Source: Pseudomonadota bacterium (GTDB lineage Bacteria > Desulfobacterota > Syntrophorhabdia > Syntrophorhabdales > Syntrophorhabdaceae). From it: a stretch of 46,275 nt of DNA. A program made the translations under genes and the position numbers. Where the stretch lies: positions 1-46,275 of the forward strand of contig JAPLKC010000103.1 in assembly GCA_026388255.1 (NCBI GenBank), written 5' to 3'. The notes below the pieces were generated by a model. The model had not been told where the DNA came from and searched no databases. It worked only from the letters and a program-made list of their open reading frames with translations. This document shows, piece by piece, positions 26,265 to 36,298 of the stretch (positions are counted from its first letter, which is position 1; the number at the start of each line of letters is the position of its first letter).

Positions 26265-29200
26265 TCATACACCCTTTATCGTTCCATCCTGTAGTTTGTA
26301 AACGGGTATATTTCCGTTGTTTTCTCTGAAAATGCCCGCTGTTTCCGGGTGGCAGGTAAAGAACAACACCTGATGTGTTTCAGAGAGCCTAAGTATGGTC
26401 TTCGCGGTTTGACGCGCCCGTCCGGGATCAAAATTCACCAGTATGTCGTCTATAATCACGGGAAGCTTCTCTCCGTTGACTGTGAAGTTCGAGATATAAC
26501 CAAACCGTATGGCAAGATATAATTGTTCGGCAGTACCCCGGCTTAGTTCTTCAGGCTGTTTACGCTGACCGTCCCGTGTGATAACATCTATAGTGCCTTC
26601 CCCGATAGGGGCGATGATTTTTTCATATTGCCCCCCGGTAATGGTTTGGAAAAACGTACCAGCATCATGAATTACCCTGGGCTGCTGCTCCTGCTCAAAT
26701 TGTTTCCTCGCCTCACCGAGGAGAAATCTGGCAATGGCATAGCATGCCCAGTCTCTGGAAAGAAGCCGTATCTCTTCCAACAGGCCCTCTTCTTCCGTTC
26801 TCAGACGTGATATATCGTCTGCTGAGGCCAGACGGGATATTTCCTGGGACAGGTCGGCCCTCTCCCGGTGGAAATGATTGAGTTTTATTTCCATAGACTC
26901 GATTTGTTCGGAAAGCGCGGCATGGGCAGTATTAAGATATGCATTGTCCAAGGTTTTCAGCTTTTCCTTAAGCGCTGCAATATCTTCTTCCCCTGAAAAG
27001 AACTTCAAAGCCCGTTCTTCCTCGCTGATCCTGTTTAACAAATCTGCCCTCTTTGCGAAAAATCTGCCCCTTGTTCTGAACGTCTCCTGATCCTCGCTGC
27101 CACCGGCCTTTATAAGCGTGTCGATCTCCTTTTCAAGGCCTGCAATCTTTTCATTGGACAGGGTAATCTTTGCCTCAATGCCGGGCATCTTCCGGGAAAG
27201 CTCTTCTTTCCTTGCCCGATTTGCCTTTGTTTCATCAAGGTCTTCCCCGAGCCTGTCAATTGCTGTTAACAAAGACTGTGTTTCAGGCATAGCTTCACCG
27301 AGTCTTTCAAAGACTGTCCTTGCCAGAAGCAGGTATGTCTCTATAGAGTCCTTCTTATCAATGATCTGCGCAGTCAGTTCGGCCTTTTCATGCATTAACC
27401 GTATGCATTCATCTATTTTCTGGAATGCCTCAAGGGCAATAGCAGGGGATAACTCGTAGTCAAAATCATGCTCCTCAAGCCAATCCTGCCAGGATGCACG
27501 GGCTCTTTCTTTATTGTTTTCAACCTCTCTGAGGTGATCTGCTGCCTCCTGAAATGAATCTTCTATCTCTCTTGTTCTGACTTTCTTTCCTGCCAGCATC
27601 TCCTCGGCTAATATCCTTTCATGGCGTCTTTTTTCCATTTCACGGTTTTCTTGCAGGAAAAGATCCACACCTGAAAGCAATTCCATCAGTCCCTTTCCCA
27701 TCAAGACTGCAAGAGAAGGGATATCTTTCGCAAAGGTCAGGTATGTGTCCTTAGTCTCTTCCATCAGCGCAATTCTGTCTTTTATCTCATCTATATGTTT
27801 GATCCTGGTCTTGACGGTTTCGATCTTTGTGAAGATCAGGTAGACCGTTCCGGGTAATAAACCCTGCTGGAGTCCAAGTTCCCCCAGGTATTTTTCCCAG
27901 TCATCTTTGGCTTCTAGCAGGATCGATTCAATGTTATCAACGGCCTTTGCCTGGATTTCCACTGATTGTTCCATTTGCAGGACGTGGTGTTTGAGGGACT
28001 GTACCTCATCGATAAGACGTTTTTTGTTGTCGGATATGCGGATGCCCTCATCTATGCCGGTTTCAAGGCTGTCCATATCGCCGGGCCTGATCGGAATATT
28101 TATGCCAAGTTCGTCAGCCAGTCCGGTAATTTTTTCAGAAAGCCCGGCATGTTGCTCCTTCATCTCAAGAAGTTGCGTATCCATGGCAGATACCTGCTGT
28201 TCAATTTCTGAAAGATGGGCCTGCTTTTGGGCAATCTGTAACGCTTCTTTGCGGAGGGTATTGCGATACACAAAGAAGATCATGGCACCTATTACAACCA
28301 ACATACCACCTGTAACCATACCTATTGTCCAGGCCTTGAAGACGGCCAGAATACCAAAAACTGCCGGACCCAGTATAACTGCAATAAAGGCCGTGAGTTT
28401 AAGCGCATTGAGTGAATATCCGTTCTCAACCGGGCCTTGACGTGTCATCTCCTGGCGCTTATCCGACAGGCGTTCCTCAAGATGCCTTATCTCCGCGGTA
28501 AGGTGATCATGTTCAAGGACGTAGCTTTTCAATATCAGCAGCGCTGATTTCTTTTTTGTCAGTTCATCCCTGGATACCGTAGAAGTATGTTCCATGTTTT
28601 CAAGCTCCCTGGCCTTTGCATCATATTTTTCCCGGGCGCTTTTCAGTTCAGTATGAACTGATTCGAGCCTCATCCGTGCATGGGTAGATTCCTGATCTGC
28701 CTTTGCCAGGGCAGATTCATGTGATTGGACCTTCTGTTGCGCAGATATAGAGCAGTCGAAATCAATTATGTTTGTTTCAGTCCATTCAGGCGATATCTCC
28801 TTTATAGTTTCAACAAGCTCATCTTTTGCTTTTTCCAGTTCTCTAACCCTTTGAGGCAGGTCTCTTGCTATTGAAGCAAATTGATCTCTGCCTTTTTGCA
28901 GGGCAATAATGATCTTTTCATCAGCTTCGGCAGGCATATCAAGATAACGCTCAACATCTTTTTGCGCCTGTACCTGTTCAGCCAGGGCTGTTTCGTACTC
29001 CTCCTGTTTTGACTTGACAAAACGTTGGGCTTCTTCCCCCTTTAAGCTCATGGTTTCCAGGAGTCTCTGCTGTTTCAGGATTGCCTCCCGTGTAAACAAT
29101 GATCTGTCCACCTTTGAAATCCGTTCTTCAGTCCAGTCTTTTCCAAGAATGTTGAGGATGTCGAAAATTTCTCTTTTTCTGAGTTCGAGCTTATCGCTCA

Positions 29201-30224
29201 TAATCGGCATGTTTTCCCTTGCAAAAATATAACCTTCCTTTTTATCAAGAAGGGTTCTAATCGGTGCCGCTTCACTGAGCATTTTTTCGGCAACATTTAT
29301 AGACTTGATCTCCATTGCAAGGTTGTTCCAATCCGAGACAAGCTCGATGCGTATATCTTTCTCTCTGGCAAGTTTTTCAAAGTCACGGTCAAGCCTTTCA
29401 ACACCGTTTTCAGGGAAGCTATCCACTACCAATGGGAGTTCAGACAATTCTTTTTGGTGATCCTCCAGGGAAATCCAGTTATTCCAGAGCTTCAGGTATG
29501 TCTCTGTCAGGTTTTTTTCCTTATTGACAGACTTCTGCTCTTCTTGTAATGCGTCAATTTCATGCATCTTTTTTTCGAGTGCTTCTGAGGCTGCATCATA
29601 TAATTCAATGCCTGTGCGTGCTTGACGCAGACTTGCCCTCACCGCTTCAAGGGCGACGAGTTTCTGGTTTATCAGGGGGTTTCTGCCTCCAGGTTTAAAC
29701 ATCTCTCCCATTTTTGTCTCGATGCCTGTGATCGCCTTCGGCAATGAGAGCATAGCCGTACCAATTCCCGCGCTGTAGAGAACATTTTTTACTGATTCAT
29801 TATCCAGGGTGTCTATGGTCTGAAGCTCGTTTAAGCTGAAGGCGTAAATATTTTTGAAGAGTTCACGGGTTGTATTGCCGAGAATTTGATGTAATTCTTC
29901 CTCAGTCCCTTTTCGCCCGTCAGCGTATGTAACGGTGACCGATCCCCCTTTTTTGCCGGACCTGCGTTCAACAACGGCCTCTCCGAAGAAGTTTCCGGCA
30001 ACGGTAATGCTTCCTCCCTGGCGTCCTCCGGCAAGAGGCGGATAAATATTATCCTTTTTGACTTTGTTGGAAAATCCGAAAAGGATATCCCTGAGGAAGG
30101 AAAGGCAGGTTGATTTGCCTGCTTCATTGTCTCCGATAAAGAGCGTAAATCCCGGCTGGAGGTCTTTTACGGTAACATTATGAAAAATACCGAAACCGTC
30201 TATAAAGAAACGGACAATCTTCAC
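26265..30224 (-). CDS. yhaN: YhaN/SbcC-like AAA ATPase with internal membrane segments, 1319 aa
   Basis: Long coiled-coil ATPase of the SbcC/Rad50-like YhaN group. The N-terminal half-site has Walker A GDNEAGKST (31-39); the C-terminal half-site has the signature ELSRGTAEQLYLA and Walker B LPVIIDDILVNFD. Between them lie long helical arms. A hydrophobic double segment at about residues 606-655 (FIAVILGPAVFGILAVF and MVTGGMLVVIGAMIFFVY) reads as two membrane helices, as in YhaN proteins but not SbcC. It starts with GTG overlapping the yhaO stop (GTGA), after GGAGGG. Expected role: ATP-driven partner of the YhaO nuclease in DNA-end processing, possibly at the membrane. Confidence 0.88.
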   Translation of the reverse strand: MKIVRFFIDGFGIFHNVTVKDLQPGFTLFIGDNEAGKSTCLSFLRDILFGFSNKVKKDNIYPPLAGGRQGGSITVAGNFFGEAVVERRSGKKGGSVTVTYADGRKGTEEELHQILGNTTRELFKNIYAFSLNELQTIDTLDNESVKNVLYSAGIGTAMLSLPKAITGIETKMGEMFKPGGRNPLINQKLVALEAVRASLRQARTGIELYDAASEALEKKMHEIDALQEEQKSVNKEKNLTETYLKLWNNWISLEDHQKELSELPLVVDSFPENGVERLDRDFEKLAREKDIRIELVSDWNNLAMEIKSINVAEKMLSEAAPIRTLLDKKEGYIFARENMPIMSDKLELRKREIFDILNILGKDWTEERISKVDRSLFTREAILKQQRLLETMSLKGEEAQRFVKSKQEEYETALAEQVQAQKDVERYLDMPAEADEKIIIALQKGRDQFASIARDLPQRVRELEKAKDELVETIKEISPEWTETNIIDFDCSISAQQKVQSHESALAKADQESTHARMRLESVHTELKSAREKYDAKARELENMEHTSTVSRDELTKKKSALLILKSYVLEHDHLTAEIRHLEERLSDKRQEMTRQGPVENGYSLNALKLTAFIAVILGPAVFGILAVFKAWTIGMVTGGMLVVIGAMIFFVYRNTLRKEALQIAQKQAHLSEIEQQVSAMDTQLLEMKEQHAGLSEKITGLADELGINIPIRPGDMDSLETGIDEGIRISDNKKRLIDEVQSLKHHVLQMEQSVEIQAKAVDNIESILLEAKDDWEKYLGELGLQQGLLPGTVYLIFTKIETVKTRIKHIDEIKDRIALMEETKDTYLTFAKDIPSLAVLMGKGLMELLSGVDLFLQENREMEKRRHERILAEEMLAGKKVRTREIEDSFQEAADHLREVENNKERARASWQDWLEEHDFDYELSPAIALEAFQKIDECIRLMHEKAELTAQIIDKKDSIETYLLLARTVFERLGEAMPETQSLLTAIDRLGEDLDETKANRARKEELSRKMPGIEAKITLSNEKIAGLEKEIDTLIKAGGSEDQETFRTRGRFFAKRADLLNRISEEERALKFFSGEEDIAALKEKLKTLDNAYLNTAHAALSEQIESMEIKLNHFHRERADLSQEISRLASADDISRLRTEEEGLLEEIRLLSRDWACYAIARFLLGEARKQFEQEQQPRVIHDAGTFFQTITGGQYEKIIAPIGEGTIDVITRDGQRKQPEELSRGTAEQLYLAIRFGYISNFTVNGEKLPVIIDDILVNFDPGRARQTAKTILRLSETHQVLFFTCHPETAGIFRENNGNIPVYKLQDGTIKGV

Positions 30225-31507
30225 TCGTTGCCCTCCAGCATATTCACGCAAAGAAGGGTGGCCCTCTCGATTATTCTGCTCATTTCATCCTGAGAAAGTT
30301 CCTCCAGAGCCTTTTGAATATGACGGTTTTCGAAGAGGTCAGAAAGGACAGGTTTAAGCAATTCGGGGATGTTGCCCTTAGGATCATTGATTGTCTCTGC
30401 GATTTTTACCACCTGACCGAGAAAATCCCCGCGTTGTTTTAATTTCTCCAGGTCTATCTCAGGACGGCAGTTTGCTTCTATTTCCTGTACCCATACGAAA
30501 GGGTCTTCAGAGGCAAAGGCCTCCCTGGTGCGATCAAGCAGGTCAAGTATGGCGTTTTCCTTTTGAAGTTCGTTGTATAACGGGCCATTTCCTACAATAT
30601 TTACCCTTAAAACAATTGCAGGGGCTTGGTGCTGAGAACCCATAAGTTCCTGAAGTTCCTGTATGTTTTTCCCTATGGCCCTTTCCAACTGATCAATAGT
30701 GTTCATGCCGTCTATACTCACATTCGCGCGAATCCACCTTACTGGACCAAGGGGGCAGAATCGTATATCTGCCACAAAACGGTCTTCTACAGTAACAAGA
30801 TAACAACCCCTCTCTCCTTGCTCGCGAATGTTGCTTCCCTGCGTGTTGCCTGAATATACAACATAAGGATTGGTGCTGAGGATTACCTTTTCATGGACAT
30901 GCCCTAATGCCCAATAATCCATACCGAGATTCGTCAGGTCGGGCAGTTCACATGGCGCGTAAGGGTCGTGTCCTGTGTTTGAACCTACATTACAATGGAG
31001 AAGTCCGATGTGAAAAACGCCCGGGTCCTCCTTGCTGAATTTTCTTGTCAGATTTTGCGTTTCGTTGCCTTTTGCATGGCTGATGCCTGAGATGATGGCC
31101 ATGGGAACGTCATTGTGCCCTGTTACTGTCTTTGATTCGACTTTGTTGCCATCAAAAATATGGACGTTTACCGGCCACTCAATGGCAACAGATTGGCTGG
31201 GAGCTGGATCATGGTTGCCATGGACTACAAAGGTATGGATATTGTGTTCCGACAGTCTGGCAAGGCCATCGCGGAATTTAAGCTGGGCCCGCAGACTCTT
31301 GTCTGCGCCGTCATACACATCACCTGCAACCAGTAAAAATCGAACCTGTTCTGCTATGCACAGGTCTATCAGAGTATTAAATGCATCAAACGTTGCCGAG
31401 CGCAAAGTATTGCCGATTGATTTGCTGTCAGTTGTAATTCCTTTGAATGGGCTGTCAAGATGCAAGTCTGCTGCATGGATAAAGCTGAAGGAATTATGTT
31501 TTTTCAT
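30221..31507 (-). CDS. yhaO: YhaO-like DNA exonuclease (SbcD/Mre11-type metallophosphoesterase), 428 aa
   Basis: Calcineurin-like phosphoesterase with every metal motif: HAADLHLDSP (D14, H16), AGDVYDG, VHGNHDP, LLHCNVG and LGHVHE. The C-terminal third is helical and would contact the ATPase partner. Length is normal for YhaO. It starts 33 bases after the DUF4197 gene on the same strand and overlaps yhaN by four bases, so nuclease and ATPase form a coupled pair equivalent to SbcD-SbcC / Mre11-Rad50. Predicted activity is nuclease processing of DNA ends or hairpins. Confidence 0.93.
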   Translation of the reverse strand: MKKHNSFSFIHAADLHLDSPFKGITTDSKSIGNTLRSATFDAFNTLIDLCIAEQVRFLLVAGDVYDGADKSLRAQLKFRDGLARLSEHNIHTFVVHGNHDPAPSQSVAIEWPVNVHIFDGNKVESKTVTGHNDVPMAIISGISHAKGNETQNLTRKFSKEDPGVFHIGLLHCNVGSNTGHDPYAPCELPDLTNLGMDYWALGHVHEKVILSTNPYVVYSGNTQGSNIREQGERGCYLVTVEDRFVADIRFCPLGPVRWIRANVSIDGMNTIDQLERAIGKNIQELQELMGSQHQAPAIVLRVNIVGNGPLYNELQKENAILDLLDRTREAFASEDPFVWVQEIEANCRPEIDLEKLKQRGDFLGQVVKIAETINDPKGNIPELLKPVLSDLFENRHIQKALEELSQDEMSRIIERATLLCVNMLEGNE

Positions 31508-31540
31508 ACGGCTAAACCTTGAAGCACCCGTGAGATCCTT

Positions 31541-32272
31541 TTATTTTCCAAATACCTTTTTAAGCAGGTCCGTCACCTGCGCGACAGGATCGGTTCTGAT
31601 CTTTTTTTCTTCCTGGCCAACCATATAGAAGAGCCCATCAAGGGACTTATTTGTAACATACTGGTCAAGGTCAAGGGATTCCATTTTGCCGAAGGGAACA
31701 GCGGAAGTATATTTCCCGGTCATTTCTTTATATGAACGTGTAGCCCCTACTTCATTCATACTTTTTGCTACAATGGGTTTGAAGGCATCATAGAGCTTAT
31801 TGAAAGTTTTTGACTTAAAATAATCGGTTGCAGCAGTATCGCCACTGCTAAGTATATTTTTCGCATCCTCAAAAGTCATTGCCTTGATTGCATCAACAAA
31901 GAATGACTTTGCTTTGGGAGCAGCTGTTTCCGCTGCACGGTTCATGCTCAAAACAAAGTTGTCCACCTGCTTTTGATAACCCACCTTTCCCAGTATATTT
32001 GCGGCATCTTGAATCTTGTCGGGGAGCAATATCTTGATTATCTGATTCTTGAAATACCCGTCGATTTTAGAGGTAGAGGCTACCGCATTGCCCGTGCCGA
32101 TGGAAAGCGCTTCCTTAAGACCTGATACAATGGTTTTGTCATCCTTATCGCTGCCAATGGCACCGGTAGGGAGTTTAACTCCCTTCATAAGATCATCAAG
32201 GGGACCTGCATAGGAAATAAATGTCATAGCTGTTAAAAGAATAACGGACAGTAAAAATATCCTTGTTTTCAT
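31541..32272 (-). CDS. Exported DUF4197 family protein, 243 aa
   Basis: A Sec signal peptide ([20 protein letters not shown], cleavage likely after SYA) leads into a helical DUF4197 domain: [48 protein letters not shown] and [16 protein letters not shown] are the family landmarks. The protein is expected in the periplasm; its function is unknown. AAGGAGGAG lies just before ATG 32272. It is the first gene of a minus-strand row with yhaO and yhaN and is divergent from ffh. Confidence 0.88.
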   Translation of the reverse strand: MKTRIFLLSVILLTAMTFISYAGPLDDLMKGVKLPTGAIGSDKDDKTIVSGLKEALSIGTGNAVASTSKIDGYFKNQIIKILLPDKIQDAANILGKVGYQKQVDNFVLSMNRAAETAAPKAKSFFVDAIKAMTFEDAKNILSSGDTAATDYFKSKTFNKLYDAFKPIVAKSMNEVGATRSYKEMTGKYTSAVPFGKMESLDLDQYVTNKSLDGLFYMVGQEEKKIRTDPVAQVTDLLKKVFGK

Positions 32273-32431
32273 GTGCTCCTCCTTTTTTCCTATGGAGACT
32301 ATGTTGATTGTGTTATCTTGATATCGCTTTTATATGAATATGCCACTATGTAACACAAATAACAACTTTTTTTCACAGTAATTCCCGGTAAATCGTTTTC
32401 AGCGAGAATTGCTGCTAAATATTAATTAACA

Positions 32432-32460
32432 TTGACTATTCAATGAGTTATTTGTTATCT
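32432..32460 (+). promoter_or_regulatory. Promoter of the ffh cluster
   Basis: TTGACT (32432-32437), 17-base spacer, TTATCT (32455-32460). The predicted transcription start (about 32467) lies only about 5 bases before the ffh ATG, and no ribosome site is present, so the message may be leaderless. Confidence 0.6.
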
Positions 32461-32471
32461 TATTACCTATC

Positions 32472-33803
32472 ATGTTTGAAAAGTTACAGGAAAGATTAGA
32501 GGTAACCTTCAAAAAAATGAGGGGTTACGGGAAACTTACTGAAGAGAATATCAAGGATTCTCTCAGGGAAGTAAGGGTTGCACTTCTCGAAGCCGACGTC
32601 AATTACAAGGTTGCAAAGGATTTTCTCGAAAGGGTTAAAGAAAAGGCCTTAGGCGGTGAGGTATTAACGAGCATAACACCGGGACAGCTTTTTATACGGA
32701 TTGTCCATGAAGAGTTATGCGAACTGCTCGGCAAAGTAAATAAACCCCTCGATGTGTCAGGCTCTCCACCTGTGGCGATCATGCTTGCAGGGCTTCAGGG
32801 GTCCGGTAAGACAACAACAGCAGGCAAGCTTGCAATATTTTTAAAGAAAAAAGGCAGGAAGCCGCTCCTTGTCCCTTCGGACGTTTACAGGCCAGCTGCT
32901 ATCGACCAGTTAATGAAAATTGGCAGCCAGATAGGGGTAACCACATTTCCATCGAAGGGCATGACAGACCCGGTTCAGATATGTGTTGATGCCAAGGGTT
33001 ACGCCATGAAGAATGGCTTCGATACGATGATTGTAGACACCGCAGGCCGTCTCCACATAGATGAAGGAATGCTTGAAGAGTTAATAAAACAGAAAAAATT
33101 TCTCAATCCACGGGAGACCATTCTTGTTCTTGATGCCATGACAGGCCAGGATGCGGTAAATATCGCAAAGACATTTAACGAGAAATTGGATATAGACGGC
33201 GTTGTCCTGACAAAGCTCGATGGAGACACAAGGGGCGGGGCAGCCATTTCTATTAAAGCTGTTATAGGCAAACCGATAAGATTTATCGGCACAGGTGAAA
33301 AGCTCGATGCACTGGAACCATTTCATCCCGAAAGGATGGCATCACGAATCCTCGGCATGGGGGATGTCGTATCGCTTGTAGAAAAGGCCCAGGAAGTCTT
33401 CGACGAAAAAAAGGCAAAGGAATTTGAAAAAAAGCTCAGGAAGGACGAATTTACCCTCGAAGATTTCAGGGATCAGATAAAGCAGATGAAAAAGCTTGGT
33501 TCTTTGGAATCCATTATGGGCATGTTCCCGGGTTTCAGTAAATTCAAGGGGGCAATTGACTTTTCTGAAGCTGAAAAGGACATTAAGAAAGTAGAAGCCA
33601 TTATTAGTTCAATGACGCCAAAGGAAAGATTATATCCGAATGTTATCGACGGCAGCAGAAGGGTGAGAATATCAAAGGGAAGCGGGACAAAGGTTCAGGA
33701 TGTTAATGAACTTTTAAAAAAATATACAGAAACGAAAAAGATGATAAAGAAGCTCACAAAGGGAGGCATGAAAGGCTTCCCGAAACAACTACTTATGAGA
33801 TAG
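32472..33803 (+). CDS. ffh: Signal recognition particle protein Ffh, 443 aa
   Basis: GTPase that binds signal peptides on ribosomes together with 4.5S RNA and delivers them to FtsY. The N domain (about 1-85) precedes the G domain with P-loop GLQGSGKT (107-114), DTAGR and TKLDGD; the methionine-rich M domain (about 300-443) has MGMFPGFSK and the RNA-binding RVRISKGSG segment. Length is normal. It opens the translation cluster ffh-rpsP-khpA-rimM. Confidence 0.97.
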   Translation: MFEKLQERLEVTFKKMRGYGKLTEENIKDSLREVRVALLEADVNYKVAKDFLERVKEKALGGEVLTSITPGQLFIRIVHEELCELLGKVNKPLDVSGSPPVAIMLAGLQGSGKTTTAGKLAIFLKKKGRKPLLVPSDVYRPAAIDQLMKIGSQIGVTTFPSKGMTDPVQICVDAKGYAMKNGFDTMIVDTAGRLHIDEGMLEELIKQKKFLNPRETILVLDAMTGQDAVNIAKTFNEKLDIDGVVLTKLDGDTRGGAAISIKAVIGKPIRFIGTGEKLDALEPFHPERMASRILGMGDVVSLVEKAQEVFDEKKAKEFEKKLRKDEFTLEDFRDQIKQMKKLGSLESIMGMFPGFSKFKGAIDFSEAEKDIKKVEAIISSMTPKERLYPNVIDGSRRVRISKGSGTKVQDVNELLKKYTETKKMIKKLTKGGMKGFPKQLLMR

Positions 33804-33814
33804 GAGGTGGCAGT

Positions 33815-34072
33815 TTGTCTGTAAAATTCAGATTATCGCGGTATGGTAAAAAGAAGAAACCTTTTTACAGAATTGTTGTGGCTGACAGCCGGTATGCAAG
33901 TGATGGCAGATTCATAGAAAATGTGGGGACCTATAACCCGTTGACTGACCCTGCCAGTGTAACCATTGATAAAGAAAAGATCAAGGCATGGTATGAGAAA
34001 GGGGCAAAACCCACGAAGACTGTTCATAGCATATTCAAAAAAGAAGGGATCCTGAAGGAAGTAACTCAATAA
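33815..34072 (+). CDS. rpsP: 30S ribosomal protein S16, 85 aa
   Basis: Small-subunit protein needed for 30S assembly. Recognised by the N-terminal [20 protein letters not shown] and the [10 protein letters not shown] segment. The start is TTG 33815, with AGGAGGTGG immediately upstream and no nearby ATG that keeps the conserved N-terminus. It follows ffh by 11 bases. Confidence 0.97.
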   Translation: MSVKFRLSRYGKKKKPFYRIVVADSRYASDGRFIENVGTYNPLTDPASVTIDKEKIKAWYEKGAKPTKTVHSIFKKEGILKEVTQ

Positions 34073-34088
34073 TCGATGGAGGGGAGCC

Positions 34089-34322
34089 GTGTTGAAAGAA
34101 TTGATCGAATTTATCGCAAAAGCTTTGGTAGACAATCCTGATCAGGTAAGGGTTTCGGAGATTGAAGGCGAAAAAACATCCGTTATCGAGCTTAGTGTTG
34201 CCAAGGACGATCTCGGTAAGGTGATAGGCAAGCAGGGAAGGACCGCACGGGCCATGAGAACCATATTAAGCGCAGCTTCCACTAAGGTAAGAAAACGGGC
34301 GGTACTCGAAATAATTGAGTAA
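34089..34322 (+). CDS. khpA: KH-domain RNA-binding protein KhpA, 77 aa
   Basis: Single KH domain of the UPF0109 family with the [14 protein letters not shown] loop that grips RNA. Partner of KhpB in bacteria that have it; affects RNA stability and cell-size control in Gram-positives. GTG 34089 (or TTG 34092) follows GGAGGGGAG. The position between rpsP and rimM is the standard one. Confidence 0.94.
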   Translation: MLKELIEFIAKALVDNPDQVRVSEIEGEKTSVIELSVAKDDLGKVIGKQGRTARAMRTILSAASTKVRKRAVLEIIE

Positions 34323-34830
34323 TGAAGTGTATATCCCGGTCGGGAGAATAGTATCCACTCACAGCATTAAAGGGGAAGCTAAATTCCGGTATTATAATGA
34401 AGACAAAGAGGTGTTCTACAGGTACACCTCTTTTTTCATTAAAGATGGCGACGGATGGGGAAAACTTGAACTGACTGGCATAAGCTTTCGCAAAGGCTTC
34501 TTCCACATAAATTTTAAAGGGTTAGAAAAACCTGAAGACCTTTCCTATCTGATAAACAGGGAACTATTCGTAAAAGAGGAAGACCTCCCGCAGTTGAGCG
34601 AAAATGAATATTACGAATATCAACTTCTGGGGCTTGATGTATTCAGCGAAAATGGCGAAGAACTTGGTAAAGTGGCGCAGATCATTCGTACAGGCGCAAA
34701 TGATGTAATGCTCGTAAGAGGTGAAAAAGAAATTCTTATCCCCATGATAGAAGACTATATTAGTGAAATAAACGTTAAGAAGGTCTTTATAAAATTAACA
34801 AACCTATTTACAGAGTTTCCGGGCAACTGA
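34315..34830 (+). CDS. rimM: Ribosome maturation factor RimM, 171 aa
   Basis: Binds ribosomal protein S19 and helps mature the 3' domain of 16S rRNA. The N-terminal beta-barrel ([19 protein letters not shown]) and the C-terminal PRC-barrel ([20 protein letters not shown] ... [10 protein letters not shown]) are intact. The start is probably TTG 34315, eight bases inside khpA; GTG 34327 is an alternative. In most genomes trmD follows directly; here about 2 kb of other DNA intervenes. Confidence 0.95.
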   Translation: MSNEVYIPVGRIVSTHSIKGEAKFRYYNEDKEVFYRYTSFFIKDGDGWGKLELTGISFRKGFFHINFKGLEKPEDLSYLINRELFVKEEDLPQLSENEYYEYQLLGLDVFSENGEELGKVAQIIRTGANDVMLVRGEKEILIPMIEDYISEINVKKVFIKLTNLFTEFPGN

Positions 34831-34909
34831 TAACAGTTCGTTAAAATTCCGTCATTAATCATCTTTCCGGCAGCAAAAGGAAACTTCTATCGGCAACTGC
34901 AATTCGGCA

Positions 34910-35926
34910 TCAACCTTCCCTTACCCTCTCCCTCTCAACCGTTATGCGTTGCGATGAGGCGCCTTCTATTGCCTTTATTGCAATGCTCTGCACCTGAAGC
35001 CCTGCTTCGTTTGCTTTCTGAGTCAATTGTTTTATCAGATCGTCCTGTTCGCTTATTTTAGACTCCAGCGCTGCAATCTTTTGCTGGTACAGTTTTCTGT
35101 CGCCTTCTATTTCTTTTGATGCAAGTTCGGCTTCGTGGCTATAGGTAAAGTTCAACCGCTCTGTTACAGATTTTTCCGCATCTTTTATCGCCTCTTCAAG
35201 CTCTTTCGGGAATGACTCAACCCTGATCTTCAGGTCTGCAAGCTCTTTCTCTCTGGCGGACAGATTTGCCTCACGTTCTGAAAACTCCTTCTCAAAGGCA
35301 GCTTTCTTTTCTGTAAGCCCTTTTTCGAGATTGGCCGTGTTTCCCTCGTAGGCATCAGCCTCTTTTTTGCGTTTAAGCTGCAAATTGTACAGATAGTCTT
35401 CTTCTTCCCTCTGCCGTTCCTTCTTGGATTGTGCTTCCCGTTCCTTTTTTACAAACTCGAAATCGTCCTGCTCTTTTTTCCAAAGGAATCTTTTCTGTGT
35501 TATGTCATTGTCGAAATCCGCCTTCTTTTGCTCCATCTCTGCTTCAAAGGCAACCCGCTTATCCCTCTGTGCTGCAATAAGCGCAGTCAAGGATTCGGCT
35601 TCAACCTTAATGTTATAAATGTCCTCAATCGTTTTTGTTTCAACATCTATTGCCTGCTGAAGTTCTGTCAGCTTTTTATATTCTGTGATCAGTCGTTCAC
35701 CAAGGCCGTCCATGGACTTGATAATCTCCAGTTTTAGATCTGCCATGTTTTGTACTATCCCCTCAACAGAATGCTGTGAAGCCTTCTTTACCGTTTCTTT
35801 TTCCTCAACCTCTTTTTTTATCGCCTTGACGTCCATTGCCTTCTGCTCTTTCATCTTTTCAAGCAGATCGTTATAGGCCTCAAGGATTTCCGTTTTTGTG
35901 TTCTTATCGGACAATGTCTTTGTCAT
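34910..35926 (-). CDS. Coiled-coil protein of unknown function, 338 aa
   Basis: Highly charged protein made almost entirely of long helices with heptad character, rich in Lys, Glu, Gln and Ala (for example AEMEQKKADFDNDI, EKAFEKEFSEREANLSAREK-like runs). No signal peptide, membrane segment or catalytic motif. The start is firm: AGAGGAGGT before ATG 35926, with a promoter at 35991-36019. It lies on the strand opposite to the translation cluster and separates rimM from trmD, so it was probably inserted there. A structural or filament-forming role is conceivable; no family is recognised. Confidence 0.75.
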   Translation of the reverse strand: MTKTLSDKNTKTEILEAYNDLLEKMKEQKAMDVKAIKKEVEEKETVKKASQHSVEGIVQNMADLKLEIIKSMDGLGERLITEYKKLTELQQAIDVETKTIEDIYNIKVEAESLTALIAAQRDKRVAFEAEMEQKKADFDNDITQKRFLWKKEQDDFEFVKKEREAQSKKERQREEEDYLYNLQLKRKKEADAYEGNTANLEKGLTEKKAAFEKEFSEREANLSAREKELADLKIRVESFPKELEEAIKDAEKSVTERLNFTYSHEAELASKEIEGDRKLYQQKIAALESKISEQDDLIKQLTQKANEAGLQVQSIAIKAIEGASSQRITVERERVREG

Positions 35927-35990
35927 AAAAACCTCCTCTTTGGAATATATGAGTGATTACGGTTTGGTTTTTGTTTATTGTATTTTTGAT

Positions 35991-36019
35991 ATAATAATAG
36001 CTTAAAACCGAAATTGCAA
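35991..36019 (-). promoter_or_regulatory. Promoter of the coiled-coil gene
   Basis: Minus-strand TTGCAA (36014-36019), 17-base spacer, TATTAT (35991-35996). Transcription would start near 35984, about 58 bases before the start codon. Confidence 0.5.
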
Positions 36020-36155
36020 AAGGTTTATAAAAAACTTTTCTGGTTCAATTTCTTCACCGGCTGCTTGCAAGGCATTCCCGCCTTCCCTTCAGACATATAT
36101 TTCCATATGCTATGGTCAAAAACTGTCCTGTTTAAAACTCTTAAACTTGATTATT

Positions 36156-36175
36156 CCCGGCAGCTTGCTACATGG
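36156..36175. repeat. Short dispersed repeat, copy A
   Basis: CCCGGCAGCTTGCTACATGG. Shares GCAGCTTGCTACATGG exactly with the copy at 36219-36238, 63 bases away, and GCAGCTTG(C/T)T with copies at 11714 and 14344. Confidence 0.6.
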
Positions 36176-36218
36176 TAAAGCAAGAAGTTTTTTGTAACAG
36201 AGTTTCTTTCCTCTGATA

Positions 36219-36238
36219 CCCCGCAGCTTGCTACATGG
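36219..36238. repeat. Short dispersed repeat, copy B
   Basis: CCCCGCAGCTTGCTACATGG, direct repeat of copy A over 16 identical bases. Confidence 0.6.
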
Positions 36239-36298
36239 AGGTTCATTAATCGACGTTTTTGTTGCCTATTCCTTTTATACACTCCAGTTTTTGAATAT

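Larger units (their letters stand above)
35927..36298. other. Intergenic region with promoter and paired short repeats
   Basis: About 370 bases upstream of the coiled-coil gene. It contains the promoter at 35991-36019 and two copies of a short repeat (36156-36175 and 36219-36238). No gene is supported; the sequence looks like decayed DNA between two insertions. Confidence 0.5.
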
